Shown: positions 46,839-56,420 of the stretch, piece by piece
How the letters are laid out: each line of letters starts with the position of its first letter
How positions within the stretch are numbered: position 1 is the stretch's first letter
Assembly: GCF_018861025.1 (NCBI RefSeq)
Contig: NZ_JAHKQH010000026.1
Coordinates: 143,869 to 207,868 of the forward strand
Direction of reading: 5' to 3'
DNA from: Psychrosphaera sp. B3R10
GTDB taxonomy: Bacteria; Pseudomonadota; Gammaproteobacteria; Enterobacterales; Alteromonadaceae
DNA: 64,000 nt
Program-made: the position numbers and the translations under genes
Notes under the pieces: generated by a model
What the model saw: the letters and a program-made list of their open reading frames with translations, nothing else
Database searches by the model: none
What the model was told of the DNA's origin: nothing

Positions 46839-47031
46839 AAATTGTTCCTTCTTAGTGATTAGTATTGTTTAAGACCAAGTGTAAAACAAAGGCTTCGACC
46901 CCTTTATTTACGGCGCTAAACGCCATTGCCTAATCTTAAATTGAAATGACTAAATGAATCCTTATTGGTCGTTTTATTCACAAACTACATGCATAAATTT
47001 GTTGCCAACAAGGGGGGATTAGTCTGAAATC
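46839..47031. other. Long untranslated leader of the MFS gene
   Basis: From the predicted start site near 47025 the transcript would have a leader of about 187 nt before the MFS ATG. I see no gene or clear riboswitch in it. Confidence 0.35.
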
Positions 47032-47064
47032 ACTATATGGGACCTGAAGTTAATAAGCGGTTAC
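47032..47064 (-). promoter_or_regulatory. Degenerate TTAACC box plus -10 for MFS transporter
   Basis: On the minus strand GTAACC-N5-TTAACT (47064-47048) is followed after exactly 10 bp by TATAGT (47037-47032), five of six matches to the consensus -10. Two mismatches in the box. Confidence 0.6.
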
Positions 47065-47138
47065 CGAAGTAGAGGTTTTTGATTTTAATCATTAAATTAT
47101 AGTTTACGGCCATAACCCCTCTAAATAAAAGACAATAA

Positions 47139-47162
47139 AAAGGCAGCTGTAATGCTGCCTTT
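47139..47162 (-). terminator. Rho-independent terminator after TonB-dependent receptor
   Basis: AAAGGCAGC and GCTGCCTTT arms with a 6-nt loop, continuing into T-rich sequence on the minus strand, 7 nt after the receptor stop. Confidence 0.8.
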
Positions 47163-47168
47163 AACAAA

Positions 47169-50100
47169 TTAAAAAGTGTAATCAATGCCCATAAAGTAGT
47201 TACGGCCAAAGTATTGAATATTACCGGTCTTAGACCTGTCTCCATAATAAGAGCGGTTAGCTTCATCCGTTAAGTTATTCACCGATACGAGTACATTAAA
47301 CTTGTCGGTAATATCGTAAGACGCCTGCCAATCAATAATGGTTTCTTCAGTAACATAAGCGATATTGCCCGATGTACCGCTCACTCTGCCCAAATATTCA
47401 GAGCGGTAGCGGGTACTAATGCGAGTATCAAAACCCTCATAGTCATAAAACAAGGTCGCTGAATAAACTCTAGGAGATAATCCTTCTAGTGGTACGCCCA
47501 CATCTTCACGACCTGTGCCCACATCTAGATTACGAGTGATCTCACTTTCGGTATACGAAAAGCTTCCAGAAAAACCAAAACCAGACCACGCACCTGGTAA
47601 CATTGAATAAACCTGCGTATAACCAAGTTCAACTCCACGAATGTAACCTCCTTGGTCGTTGTTTACCGTCATGATCATGTCACCAGGTTCAACTGCACGA
47701 CCAATGTCTGAATACACTGGAACATCAATGCCATTGCCGGCAAAGTCATAGTTTTGTAGCGTACGAGTTTCGGTAAATGACTCGATGTCTTTATTAAACA
47801 AAGCAACAAATGCATTACCATCTGTTTCTACAAAATAATATTCGTAGGTAAAGTCATATTGAGTTGCTAAAAAGGGTTCAATAAATGGATTGGTACCCAT
47901 TGCCATATTAACGACATTTTTACCATCGCGAGCTCGGTCATATTCATATGAATAACCACCACTTACCGCCATTTCTGTCAGTTGTGGACGAGCCATAACT
48001 TTTGCCGCTGCAAACTTAAAGTACTGATTATCAGTAATGCCAAAGGTTAAATTTATTGACGGTAAGATGTTGGTATACGAATGCTCAAGCGTACGGTACA
48101 AGTAATCAGAGCTTTCACCACCTACATCGTCAACAATCAAATCTCCAGTGCCAACAACTTCCAATACGGTTTGACCGTTGTTATCTCTAATTGGGTCGCC
48201 GTTGTCATCGTAGGCAACTGTTTGAGAATTTGGCGCCTCAACAACACCAGTTGCTTCTTGTGTTGTTTTAATAACACGCAAACCAATATTACCAGTTAAT
48301 GCATGCCCGACAATTTCGGTATCTAAATTAGCAAGTAAATAGCCCGCTTGAATGTCTTCTTCAATAAATCTATCAGCTCCTATAGACCAAGAAGCAGCAA
48401 CCCCCCATACATCAACACCGTCTGTCGATAGCGGATTGCCATTTGCATCAACTGCCCATTTGTTACTGATTTCATCAGGGTCAAATGCTAAAAAGGCTGG
48501 TAGCGTAGAAAATTCGCCGCTTAACTGTACTGCCGTTACTTCATTAGCTGATAGCTTATAAGGCTGAAAACGAGCCACTTCTTGACCATTTTGATAGCTA
48601 ATATAATTACCAGCACGCATTACGTCTTGATGGATAAGGTTTCTATGGACACCATTTTCATAATGACCAGGGCCACCGTAAGACCACATGCTTCTTAATG
48701 AATTATGTTGACGGTTCGAGACTCGGAACCCAGCTTCAACAGTGCTAATGATACTAAAATCAAGTTCGTACACTAGGTCGAGCTTAAAAGCGTCTGCCTG
48801 ATTTTCTTCAAAATGTGGGAATTTAGCGTTATTGACCACCATCATTTTATTGATGTCGGTGAAATCCACTAACTGACCTGCTTCATTTGTTATAGAAACT
48901 TCAGGGATTTTTAAACCATTTGTTTGATAATTAACAACTAAATCCGTATCAACTTTAGGCGTAACCGCATTTGCGTCGTCAAACATCATCAGATTCATTT
49001 CAGCGTCGACAAAATCTTGTGACGCTTTCGAATGAGAGAAGTCTATGGCAATCGTTAAGTCGTCAAATAACCACTCTGCGTTTAAGCCAACCGTAATCGT
49101 ATCGCTGTAACGGCTGCTATTATCTGACGATGTTCTGATATTAAGTGGATTAGAGCCGCCAATACGTTGACTATTTTGACAAGGAACCGACACCGTACCA
49201 GCCGTTAACTGGTCACACGTACCAGGCTCATATGTAGCAAACGGTGTGTAATAACCACTGTGATATTCACCACCAATTATCGAATAACCATCAGTGTCAT
49301 TTCCCACAACAACAGGGTCAATTAAATCAACGGAATTGTTAATGTCATTTGATACGATAGACCCTAGACCACTAATAAAAATGCCGCGTTCCCACAATTT
49401 TGAATCAAATTTCGAATAGAAAACATCTGCTTTTAACGTAAAGTTATCGGTTGGTTGCCATGCGATTGCTGCCATGATCCCGTTACGTGTATCTTCACCA
49501 CCACGGGTCATTAATTCAAAACCATCGGTATACGAAATACAATTAACGTTTTCATAGCTCGGTTGTATGTCTTCTCCTTCCGCGAGACAATCCGTCAAAC
49601 CAGGGATGCCATCTAAACGAACATTTTGATAGGAATACGCACCACTTAGGAACTGGTTTGACACTGATGGTGCAAACAAACTAGCCCCACCAATCGCAAC
49701 ACCTAAAGTATCGTCTAAAAATTTACCTTTATATGAAAAGCTTAATCTATGCCCAACCGACGCAGCGTCAGGATGTTCACCTGAAAGTGAATTTCCAGTT
49801 AACTGAGCATTAACATGAAACTGGCTGTCATCTTCCATATCCAAAGGATTTGACGTACCTAAATCAACCGTACCGGCCACACCGCCTTCTATTAGTGAGG
49901 CTTTTTGAGACTTGTACACCATCGCGCTGCTTATTAATTCAGAAGGAAACTGTGAAAACTCTACCGACCGGCCACCGTCTGACGATACCTGCTCACGCCC
50001 GTTCATAGTAGTGAATACATAATTGCCAGATAAACCACGAATATTCAATTCACTTGATTGACCACCCGTTCTAACTGCTGTTACTCCCGGTAAACGAGTT

Positions 50101-50411
50101 AATGCATCAGCAATGGATAAGTCAGGCAATGCACCTAAGTCATCTGCTGTTACGACATCGACTATCGTATCTGAAAATCGCTTGATGTTAATTGATTCAA
50201 CCATACTGCGTCGAAACGATCCGGTCACCTGGATAACTTCGATATCGCTGTTTTCATCACTCTTTACTTCACTCTCAACTTTACTCGCGACTTCTGTTTG
50301 ACTAATAGTTGAAATTTTACTTTTATCATCGACTTCAACTGATATAGTTTGAAAACTCATACCCGTGAGTATTAACGACATCGTAAGTTGATTAAGCTTA
50401 AAATTGTGCAT
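47169..50411 (-). CDS. TonB-dependent receptor for alpha-glucans (inferred substrate)
   Basis: This protein of about 1080 aa starts MHNFKLNQLTMSLILTGMSF with a signal peptide, then a linker and a TonB-box-like IEVIQVTG. The plug domain (IADALTRLPGVTAVRTGGQS, LNIRGLSGNYVFTTMNGREQ) is followed by a 22-strand barrel ending with a terminal Phe. It imports oligosaccharides across the outer membrane using TonB energy. No SusD partner is present, as is usual in Alteromonadales. The start at 50411 is preferred over the longer frame. It has its own TTAACC box and is divergent from the pullulanase homologue. Confidence 0.92.
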   Translation of the reverse strand: MHNFKLNQLTMSLILTGMSFQTISVEVDDKSKISTISQTEVASKVESEVKSDENSDIEVIQVTGSFRRSMVESINIKRFSDTIVDVVTADDLGALPDLSIADALTRLPGVTAVRTGGQSSELNIRGLSGNYVFTTMNGREQVSSDGGRSVEFSQFPSELISSAMVYKSQKASLIEGGVAGTVDLGTSNPLDMEDDSQFHVNAQLTGNSLSGEHPDAASVGHRLSFSYKGKFLDDTLGVAIGGASLFAPSVSNQFLSGAYSYQNVRLDGIPGLTDCLAEGEDIQPSYENVNCISYTDGFELMTRGGEDTRNGIMAAIAWQPTDNFTLKADVFYSKFDSKLWERGIFISGLGSIVSNDINNSVDLIDPVVVGNDTDGYSIIGGEYHSGYYTPFATYEPGTCDQLTAGTVSVPCQNSQRIGGSNPLNIRTSSDNSSRYSDTITVGLNAEWLFDDLTIAIDFSHSKASQDFVDAEMNLMMFDDANAVTPKVDTDLVVNYQTNGLKIPEVSITNEAGQLVDFTDINKMMVVNNAKFPHFEENQADAFKLDLVYELDFSIISTVEAGFRVSNRQHNSLRSMWSYGGPGHYENGVHRNLIHQDVMRAGNYISYQNGQEVARFQPYKLSANEVTAVQLSGEFSTLPAFLAFDPDEISNKWAVDANGNPLSTDGVDVWGVAASWSIGADRFIEEDIQAGYLLANLDTEIVGHALTGNIGLRVIKTTQEATGVVEAPNSQTVAYDDNGDPIRDNNGQTVLEVVGTGDLIVDDVGGESSDYLYRTLEHSYTNILPSINLTFGITDNQYFKFAAAKVMARPQLTEMAVSGGYSYEYDRARDGKNVVNMAMGTNPFIEPFLATQYDFTYEYYFVETDGNAFVALFNKDIESFTETRTLQNYDFAGNGIDVPVYSDIGRAVEPGDMIMTVNNDQGGYIRGVELGYTQVYSMLPGAWSGFGFSGSFSYTESEITRNLDVGTGREDVGVPLEGLSPRVYSATLFYDYEGFDTRISTRYRSEYLGRVSGTSGNIAYVTEETIIDWQASYDITDKFNVLVSVNNLTDEANRSYYGDRSKTGNIQYFGRNYFMGIDYTF

Positions 50412-50510
50412 GTGAATAATTCCTAAACTTCGCTTATCTTGCATTGATTTGTTGTATTCATCCACGATATTAAAAGAACCCAATAAAGTGGTATGTAAGC
50501 ATTTAAATCG

Positions 50511-50543
50511 AGCATAAACAGCAAGTGGTTAAGGAAAGGTTAA
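50511..50543 (-). promoter_or_regulatory. TTAACC box plus -10 for TonB receptor
   Basis: On the minus strand TTAACC-N5-TTAACC (50543-50527), 10 bp, then TATGCT (50516-50511). The predicted leader is about 93 nt. Confidence 0.8.
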
Positions 50544-50589
50544 GGTGAATTGGCGACATTTATTAACTCGTCAAATAATAATTTTTGTC

Positions 50590-50622
50590 TTAACCACACC
50601 TTAACCCTATTACTAATAAATT
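50590..50622 (+). promoter_or_regulatory. TTAACC box plus -10 for pullulanase homologue
   Basis: TTAACC-N5-TTAACC (50590-50606), 10 bp, then TAAATT (50617-50622). It is back to back with the receptor box, 46 bp away, in the divergent region. Confidence 0.8.
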
Positions 50623-50673
50623 GTCGGGGATCTTAAATTTCTACCCTGATAAACCGCTGAGTGTGAGATAACA

Positions 50674-53600
50674 ATGAACATGAATTTACGAATACAAAGT
50701 AGAATATTCGCCACGTGTGTAATTAGTAGTACCCTCTTATCATTATTTGGCTGTGACGTGTCAAATGAAGAAGGATTGAAAAGCGAATTTCAAGCCACTT
50801 TACAAACCCCACTGACATGCCGCTTCCCAGATACTATCGCTGCAGATAGTTTTGGTGAGCCAATTTTAGATGAGAACGCTAACACCAGTTGTGAACGGGT
50901 AGAGTTAGCCTGCGAAAATGCACTTTATGACCATGACTCACATTCATGCCTTCCATTGGCTCGTCATCCACTCGCACCACTTGAAGTGGCTGAAGCGATA
51001 CCAGAAGACGGCAACTGGGCAACCGTATTTTACTGGCGCGATGAATTTGCCAATGTCGACCCACAGACCTTACTTTCGCCGCCTGACAACGAAAATAAAT
51101 GGGTAATTCATGCATGGAACAACGACGTTTGTAATGCATGGGACCCTGATTATCAACAACCAGGAAACAGCAACAATTACCAAGAAGTTGAAAAAATATA
51201 TTGGACAACTTCATGGACCGGCGGACTACTTCCTGACGGCTTTGATGAAAATTACGGTTTATTTTGGAAATTTAAATTACTGCCACTTGATGACGTAAAT
51301 GAAGAAGGTGTTCCGCGTCGTACCGACTGTGTTCATTACATTGTGCACGACATAAACAACGATATACGTGGCCATATTGATGACTTAAGAGGCGACGTTG
51401 GCAATAATCCAACCGCTAGCTTATATAATCCTGACAATATGAATTACATTCATAATGAGCTCTCTACACCAATTACCGGCTCTAGTATTAACCCTTATTA
51501 CGTGCCACCTGGGGAATTAGCCACAAGCGTTCGCCGCGTAGATCCTAAGTGGTATGCACACTGGATAGATACAAGCACCATTTTGTTAGGTGACAGTGGA
51601 TTAGAAAACTCGTTTGGTCCTATGACCCAAAGTGTGAAACTATTTTACGGTCCAGGCGATATTCGTTTCTTCCCAGGCGACGGTTACCGAGGAGTTGATT
51701 TTATTGAATTTACTCGACAAGGTGACAGTTCATTATTAACACCAGAACAAGCTGCATCATCTCTCGCCGCAGCAAGTAATTTTTCAGTATTTACCACCGA
51801 CACTGACATTACACCTGAATTAGCCAAAACTATTTTGCAAGGCACAATCACTGTAGTAGCTGAAAACGCCGACCAAGAAATGATTGCAGCAACAGGTGTG
51901 CAAACCGCAAAAATTATCGACGCGCTTTATACGCAAGGCAACAACGACGCAAATGAAGCAACTCTTGGCGTGATTTATGAAGACGGCAAAGTTAAAAACG
52001 CTCTTTGGGCGCCAACGGCACAAAGTGTGATTATAAATATTTATAACGATGTATTTGTCGACGGGGATTATGAGCTATTTAAATCTCAAGAAATGACGTT
52101 TGATATCCTTACCGGGATCTGGTCATTTGAAGCTTCAGCAGCCGACGTAGACCAAAAGTTATTCCAATACGAAGTTAGTGTTTTTCATTCAGAGACTGGT
52201 AAATTCGAATCCCTTGATGTAGTCGACCCATATTCAGTGAATCTGACAACCAATACGGAATATTCAAAATACGTAAACTTAGATGATGCGAACTTATTGC
52301 CAAGCGGCTGGACGCAAAATACAGCTGTAAACATGGTTAATCCCGAGGACTACGTATTTTATACGGGCCATGTGCGTGACTTCAGTATCTTAGATGAGTC
52401 AACAACGCCAGCACATCGAGGTAAATTTTTAGCCTTTACTGATAGCACAAGCTCTCCTGTGCAACATCTTCAATCATTGGCCGATGCAGGTATTACGCAC
52501 GTGCAACTGATGCCGATTAACAATATTGCGAACATTGACGACCGAGCAGAATCTTCGGTGAACTTAGGCAATACGGTAAGTAAGTTATGCGGTAAAAAAC
52601 CAGGCGCTGAGGTATGCTTAGATATTGGCGAAAACAGCACAGAGACCTTAGGCGACATTTTAGCCGGCCTAGATTCGACATCAGACAAATCTCGTGACTT
52701 GTTATCAGAATTAGTAAACATCGACTCGTACGACTTTGGTTACAACTCCAATCTATTTACAGCACCAGAAGGTATTTATGCCACAAACTCTGCTGACTCG
52801 TCTCGGATAATCGAATTACGTGAAATGGTTCAGGCTTTACATGACATGGGGTTGAAAGTCTCTCTTGATTTTGACTTTAGCCATACCAACGATTCAGGCT
52901 TATTGGACGACTCGATATTAGACCAAGTCGTTCCAGGGTATTATCATCGACGCGACCCGCAAACAGGACGTATTTTAGATGTAACAAGTGCCGAAGATAC
53001 CGCATCTGAACACGCCATGATGACTAAGCTCATTGCCGATACATTGGTCACTTATAGCAAACATTTTAATATTGACGCTTTCCACTTAACTGCTATTGAC
53101 TTGATTCCAAGTGACAGCTTGCTAGCCATTCGGAATGCAGTTAAAGCCGTAAACGATAATACCTATATTTATGGCTCTGCCAACAATATAGCGCTTTCGA
53201 CTTTTACTGCAGCCAATGCAACAACCCTTACAAATACAGAAGTCGGATTGGTTAATGCCAATATGCAGGATGCGGTGACAAGTGCAGTTCTATTTAATCA
53301 ATCGCAGTTTATCGATGAAATAGATAAATTGCGCATTTCTATGGTGGGTAATATTGCAAACTACAGATTGGAAAATAAAATGGGCAATATAAATCAGGCA
53401 AAAGACCTTTATACGAATAGTCTAGTTCAAGACCCTGCCGAGATCGTCAATACCATTGCAACGGTTAATTCAGAAACGTTATTTGATGCGCTACAGTATA
53501 ACTTGGCGGGTGATTTTTTACCTGACGAACGTATTCGTGCCCACCAAATCTCTATGGCAATCCCTTTGTTAAGCCAAGGTATACCGTCATTGCAAATGGG

Positions 53601-55296
53601 CAGCGATTTATTGCGCTCAAAATCAATGTCAACTCTAAGTAACACTGGCGGTGACTGGATAAACCGCGTGGACTTTACACAACAATCCAACAACTGGAAT
53701 GTCGCTTTACCAATTATGTTAAGCGATGAAGTTAAAGCCAAATCCCTGTTAATGGATAGCAATATTCAGGTTTATTCTGACAATATAAATAGCAGTGCGG
53801 AACTTGTTAAAGAGTTTTTACAGATCCGTAAATCAAGTCCACTATTTCGCTTAACAACAGCCGATGACATCATTGACCGAGTTGGCTTCCACAATACTGG
53901 CCAAAACGCGTTGCATAATTTAATTGCAATGAGTATTGATGATGGAAAAGGTTGTGTCGTCAGTAAACTTAATTATGAAGGTTTATGTGATGATGACGAG
54001 CAACGAGTTGACTTAGACCCTAGCGTTGATGCCATTTTTGTTGTTATTAATGGCGGATTAAATCAACAAACATTAAGTTTAGACATTGTGGGTGAATTTG
54101 AGCTGCATTCAATTCAGCAAAGTTCACATGACGCGGCAACCCAAAAGGCGTTTTACCAAACGACTAGCTTTGGTGGCCAATTGGTCGTTCCAGCGTTAAC
54201 AACAGCCGTATTTATTAAACCACAGGTTGTTGAGCAAGGTACCGGCTACAGCGCTTTTGCTAGTGTCGGACTTCCTTCGGTAACCCCTTACAACAATCAC
54301 ACTATCTATCTGCATAACGACGCAAATGAGAGTAATGATTTACCGGTTTTCGAGTACATGGGTGATGGTATATATGAGCTGACAGTTACGCTTAATGTAG
54401 GTGCTCACAACTTTACTATTGGCGATTATGATCTATCTGAATTTAACGTTGGTGGTGATATCATAATCGAACTCGATACGGGAATTGTGATTGGCCAGTC
54501 AGCAATAACCAATACTATTAATATTACCGCGGCCGGCCGCTATACCTTTAGTTTAAATGCATTAGACCCCAAAATGCCGACACTTACTGTGACTGGTGGT
54601 TCGACGCAACCGAGTTACGGAGAAACAGAGTTGTTAATTCGCGGTGATTTTAATGGCTGGTCTGAAGACAATCCAATGATTTATGTCGGCAACAATACCT
54701 ATGTAGGTACGGTCGATATCACAGCAACAGGCAACTTTTATTACAAGTTTGCTAATGCCGCATGGGACTTCAGAATTGGTAACGAGTTTCAAACGACGTT
54801 AAATGAGTCTATAAATATGTCGATTCTTACCGATTCGTACGACCCTGCACCAACGTTGCAAATTGACGATATTGGCCTGTACTTCTTTGTGATAAATGCA
54901 AATAACCCTGCCGCTCCTATCGTAACGATAAGTAAAGAAGTGCCGACCTATGCGGGTGAAATCTTATACGTCCGAGGTTTTGATTCGATATGGGATACAA
55001 GTCGACCTATGACATACTATGGCGCTGGATATTACGCACTGGACATACTTGCTGTTCAAAATGAAGACTTAACATTTGACAAGTTCTTTAAGATTGCCGC
55101 TGAATCTTGGAGCAATCCTAATTCAGGCGGCGCACAAGTTACCTTAAACGGTGGATTTGTTGCGACGCAAACCGTGGATGACGCCATTACATTAGCGTTA
55201 GATGAAGAGACACAATTACGAATTATTTATCACGCCATTGATGATGTAAATAATCTCGGGGAAATTGCTGTTCAAGCCCTAGCAGTGAATGAATAA
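50674..55296 (+). CDS. Pullulanase-type GH13 homologue with all catalytic residues lost, lipoprotein
   Basis: This 1540-aa lipoprotein (LLSLFGC) has a CBM41-like N-terminus (about 95-240), N2 and CBM48-like domains, a GH13 barrel clearly homologous to Klebsiella PulA (YDFGYNSNLFTAPEGIYATN, HFNIDAF, LLRSKS, GGDWINRVDF), and three C-terminal beta modules (about 1205-1540). The catalytic Asp of the GFRFDL block is Thr 806 here (AFHLTA, also Arg to His 804). The acid/base Glu is Ser 835 (YGSAN). The HD of the last motif is Val 931-Asn 932, and the region-I Asn is Ser 736. The fold markers are kept, so it is probably a non-catalytic surface glucan-binding protein. The last two modules closely match those of 42190-44955. 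Confidence 0.9.
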   Translation: MNMNLRIQSRIFATCVISSTLLSLFGCDVSNEEGLKSEFQATLQTPLTCRFPDTIAADSFGEPILDENANTSCERVELACENALYDHDSHSCLPLARHPLAPLEVAEAIPEDGNWATVFYWRDEFANVDPQTLLSPPDNENKWVIHAWNNDVCNAWDPDYQQPGNSNNYQEVEKIYWTTSWTGGLLPDGFDENYGLFWKFKLLPLDDVNEEGVPRRTDCVHYIVHDINNDIRGHIDDLRGDVGNNPTASLYNPDNMNYIHNELSTPITGSSINPYYVPPGELATSVRRVDPKWYAHWIDTSTILLGDSGLENSFGPMTQSVKLFYGPGDIRFFPGDGYRGVDFIEFTRQGDSSLLTPEQAASSLAAASNFSVFTTDTDITPELAKTILQGTITVVAENADQEMIAATGVQTAKIIDALYTQGNNDANEATLGVIYEDGKVKNALWAPTAQSVIINIYNDVFVDGDYELFKSQEMTFDILTGIWSFEASAADVDQKLFQYEVSVFHSETGKFESLDVVDPYSVNLTTNTEYSKYVNLDDANLLPSGWTQNTAVNMVNPEDYVFYTGHVRDFSILDESTTPAHRGKFLAFTDSTSSPVQHLQSLADAGITHVQLMPINNIANIDDRAESSVNLGNTVSKLCGKKPGAEVCLDIGENSTETLGDILAGLDSTSDKSRDLLSELVNIDSYDFGYNSNLFTAPEGIYATNSADSSRIIELREMVQALHDMGLKVSLDFDFSHTNDSGLLDDSILDQVVPGYYHRRDPQTGRILDVTSAEDTASEHAMMTKLIADTLVTYSKHFNIDAFHLTAIDLIPSDSLLAIRNAVKAVNDNTYIYGSANNIALSTFTAANATTLTNTEVGLVNANMQDAVTSAVLFNQSQFIDEIDKLRISMVGNIANYRLENKMGNINQAKDLYTNSLVQDPAEIVNTIATVNSETLFDALQYNLAGDFLPDERIRAHQISMAIPLLSQGIPSLQMGSDLLRSKSMSTLSNTGGDWINRVDFTQQSNNWNVALPIMLSDEVKAKSLLMDSNIQVYSDNINSSAELVKEFLQIRKSSPLFRLTTADDIIDRVGFHNTGQNALHNLIAMSIDDGKGCVVSKLNYEGLCDDDEQRVDLDPSVDAIFVVINGGLNQQTLSLDIVGEFELHSIQQSSHDAATQKAFYQTTSFGGQLVVPALTTAVFIKPQVVEQGTGYSAFASVGLPSVTPYNNHTIYLHNDANESNDLPVFEYMGDGIYELTVTLNVGAHNFTIGDYDLSEFNVGGDIIIELDTGIVIGQSAITNTINITAAGRYTFSLNALDPKMPTLTVTGGSTQPSYGETELLIRGDFNGWSEDNPMIYVGNNTYVGTVDITATGNFYYKFANAAWDFRIGNEFQTTLNESINMSILTDSYDPAPTLQIDDIGLYFFVINANNPAAPIVTISKEVPTYAGEILYVRGFDSIWDTSRPMTYYGAGYYALDILAVQNEDLTFDKFFKIAAESWSNPNSGGAQVTLNGGFVATQTVDDAITLALDEETQLRIIYHAIDDVNNLGEIAVQALAVNE

Positions 55297-55326
55297 AGTT
55301 ATGCAGTTAACAAGCTGATTATATTA

Positions 55327-55356
55327 GGGCATCAACTAAAAAGTTGATGCCCTTTT
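55327..55356 (+). terminator. Rho-independent terminator after pullulanase homologue
   Basis: GGGCATCAACT and AGTTGATGCCC, perfect 11-bp arms with a 4-nt loop and a T-run, 30 nt after the stop. Confidence 0.9.
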
Positions 55357-55484
55357 GGTTTTAACAATATAAAAGATGTTAGTTAACTCTCATTAACTGC
55401 GGTTATATTTCGTTATTGTAGTAAAATAGGGTCAACACCCGCTAAATAAGTGAATATCGCATTTCACTTCAAAGAGTTTACTTT

Positions 55485-56162
55485 ATGAATTTACGTGTCC
55501 TATTTGTTGAAGACGATAAAAATCTCGCTATCTCAATTGTTCATTATTTGGAATTAAATTCCATTGTTTGTGATTATTGTAGCGACGGGAATCTAGCGTT
55601 AAACCTACTGAAAACCAACAAATACGATGTCATCATAAGTGATGTAAACATGCCTGAAATGGATGGATATACGTTTTGTTCAAAAGTGAGAGAACAGGGA
55701 TACGATGTTCCACTAATGATGTTAACTGCATTGACTGAAATTGACGATAAGTTAACAGGATTTGACAGTGGTGCCGATGATTACCTGACCAAACCCTTTG
55801 AAATGAAAGAGCTTCTTGCCCGTATTTTTTCTCTAGCCAAACGCCGAAGCGGCAACATGAAGCTATTAAAAATTAAAGAGTTAGGTCTAGAGCTTAATTT
55901 AGATAACCACATTGCATTTCGCGACAATATAAAATTAAACTTGCCGCCGTCGTGTTGGATAATTTTAGAAACACTCGCCCGAGCATATCCAAAACCCGTT
56001 AAAAAATCCGATATCGAATTTGCGATTTGGGGTGATGAACTCCCGGACAGCAACAGCTTAAAAGTCCATATTCACGGATTACGAAAAAATTTAGACAAGC
56101 CATTTGAATCTCCTATTTTACACATCATTACCGGTTTTGGTTTTGAGTTAAGGCCAGCATAA
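55485..56162 (+). CDS. OmpR-family response regulator, orphan
   Basis: This 225-aa regulator has a receiver domain with the acidic pair ED at 9-10, phosphorylated Asp 53 (ISDVNMPEMDG), and the conserved Thr and Lys (LTAL, LTKPF). A winged-helix output domain follows (about 130-223, ending HIITGFGFEL). It would bind direct repeats as a dimer. No kinase gene is adjacent; the orphan kinase at 35720 flanks the other end of the alpha-glucan locus. It is the best candidate to bind the TTAACC boxes. Upstream at 55383-55398 is TTAACT-N4-TTAACT, a 10-bp-period variant without a matching -10. Confidence 0.9.
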   Translation: MNLRVLFVEDDKNLAISIVHYLELNSIVCDYCSDGNLALNLLKTNKYDVIISDVNMPEMDGYTFCSKVREQGYDVPLMMLTALTEIDDKLTGFDSGADDYLTKPFEMKELLARIFSLAKRRSGNMKLLKIKELGLELNLDNHIAFRDNIKLNLPPSCWIILETLARAYPKPVKKSDIEFAIWGDELPDSNSLKVHIHGLRKNLDKPFESPILHIITGFGFELRPA

Positions 56163-56420
56163 TAACGATAAATACATTAGGCTAAACCTATCGTAGTGTT
56201 AGATTTTAGCCTGCCATCGCACGCCGGTTTATCTTCTATTTGTATTTATTGTTAGTTCCTCCAACCTCCAATTCCCTTAATATTTGTTCTGTAAAGACAT
56301 AAATATTGAGTTGTGACCAAAAAACACCATCTTCTTTATCAAATTGTGATTTTGTCGTGATACTTTTGGGATAAATTCGATTCATGATTGTTAGGGTCAA
56401 AACTAACAAGAGAAAAGAAC

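Noticed and set aside
47169-50411. SusC with a SusD partner
   Set aside because: No SusD-like gene is present; the receptor is a plain TonB-dependent receptor of proteobacterial style.
55383-55398. TTAACT-N4-TTAACT as a regulator autoregulation box
   Set aside because: The period is 10 rather than 11 and no -10 hexamer sits at the 10-bp distance found for the other boxes.
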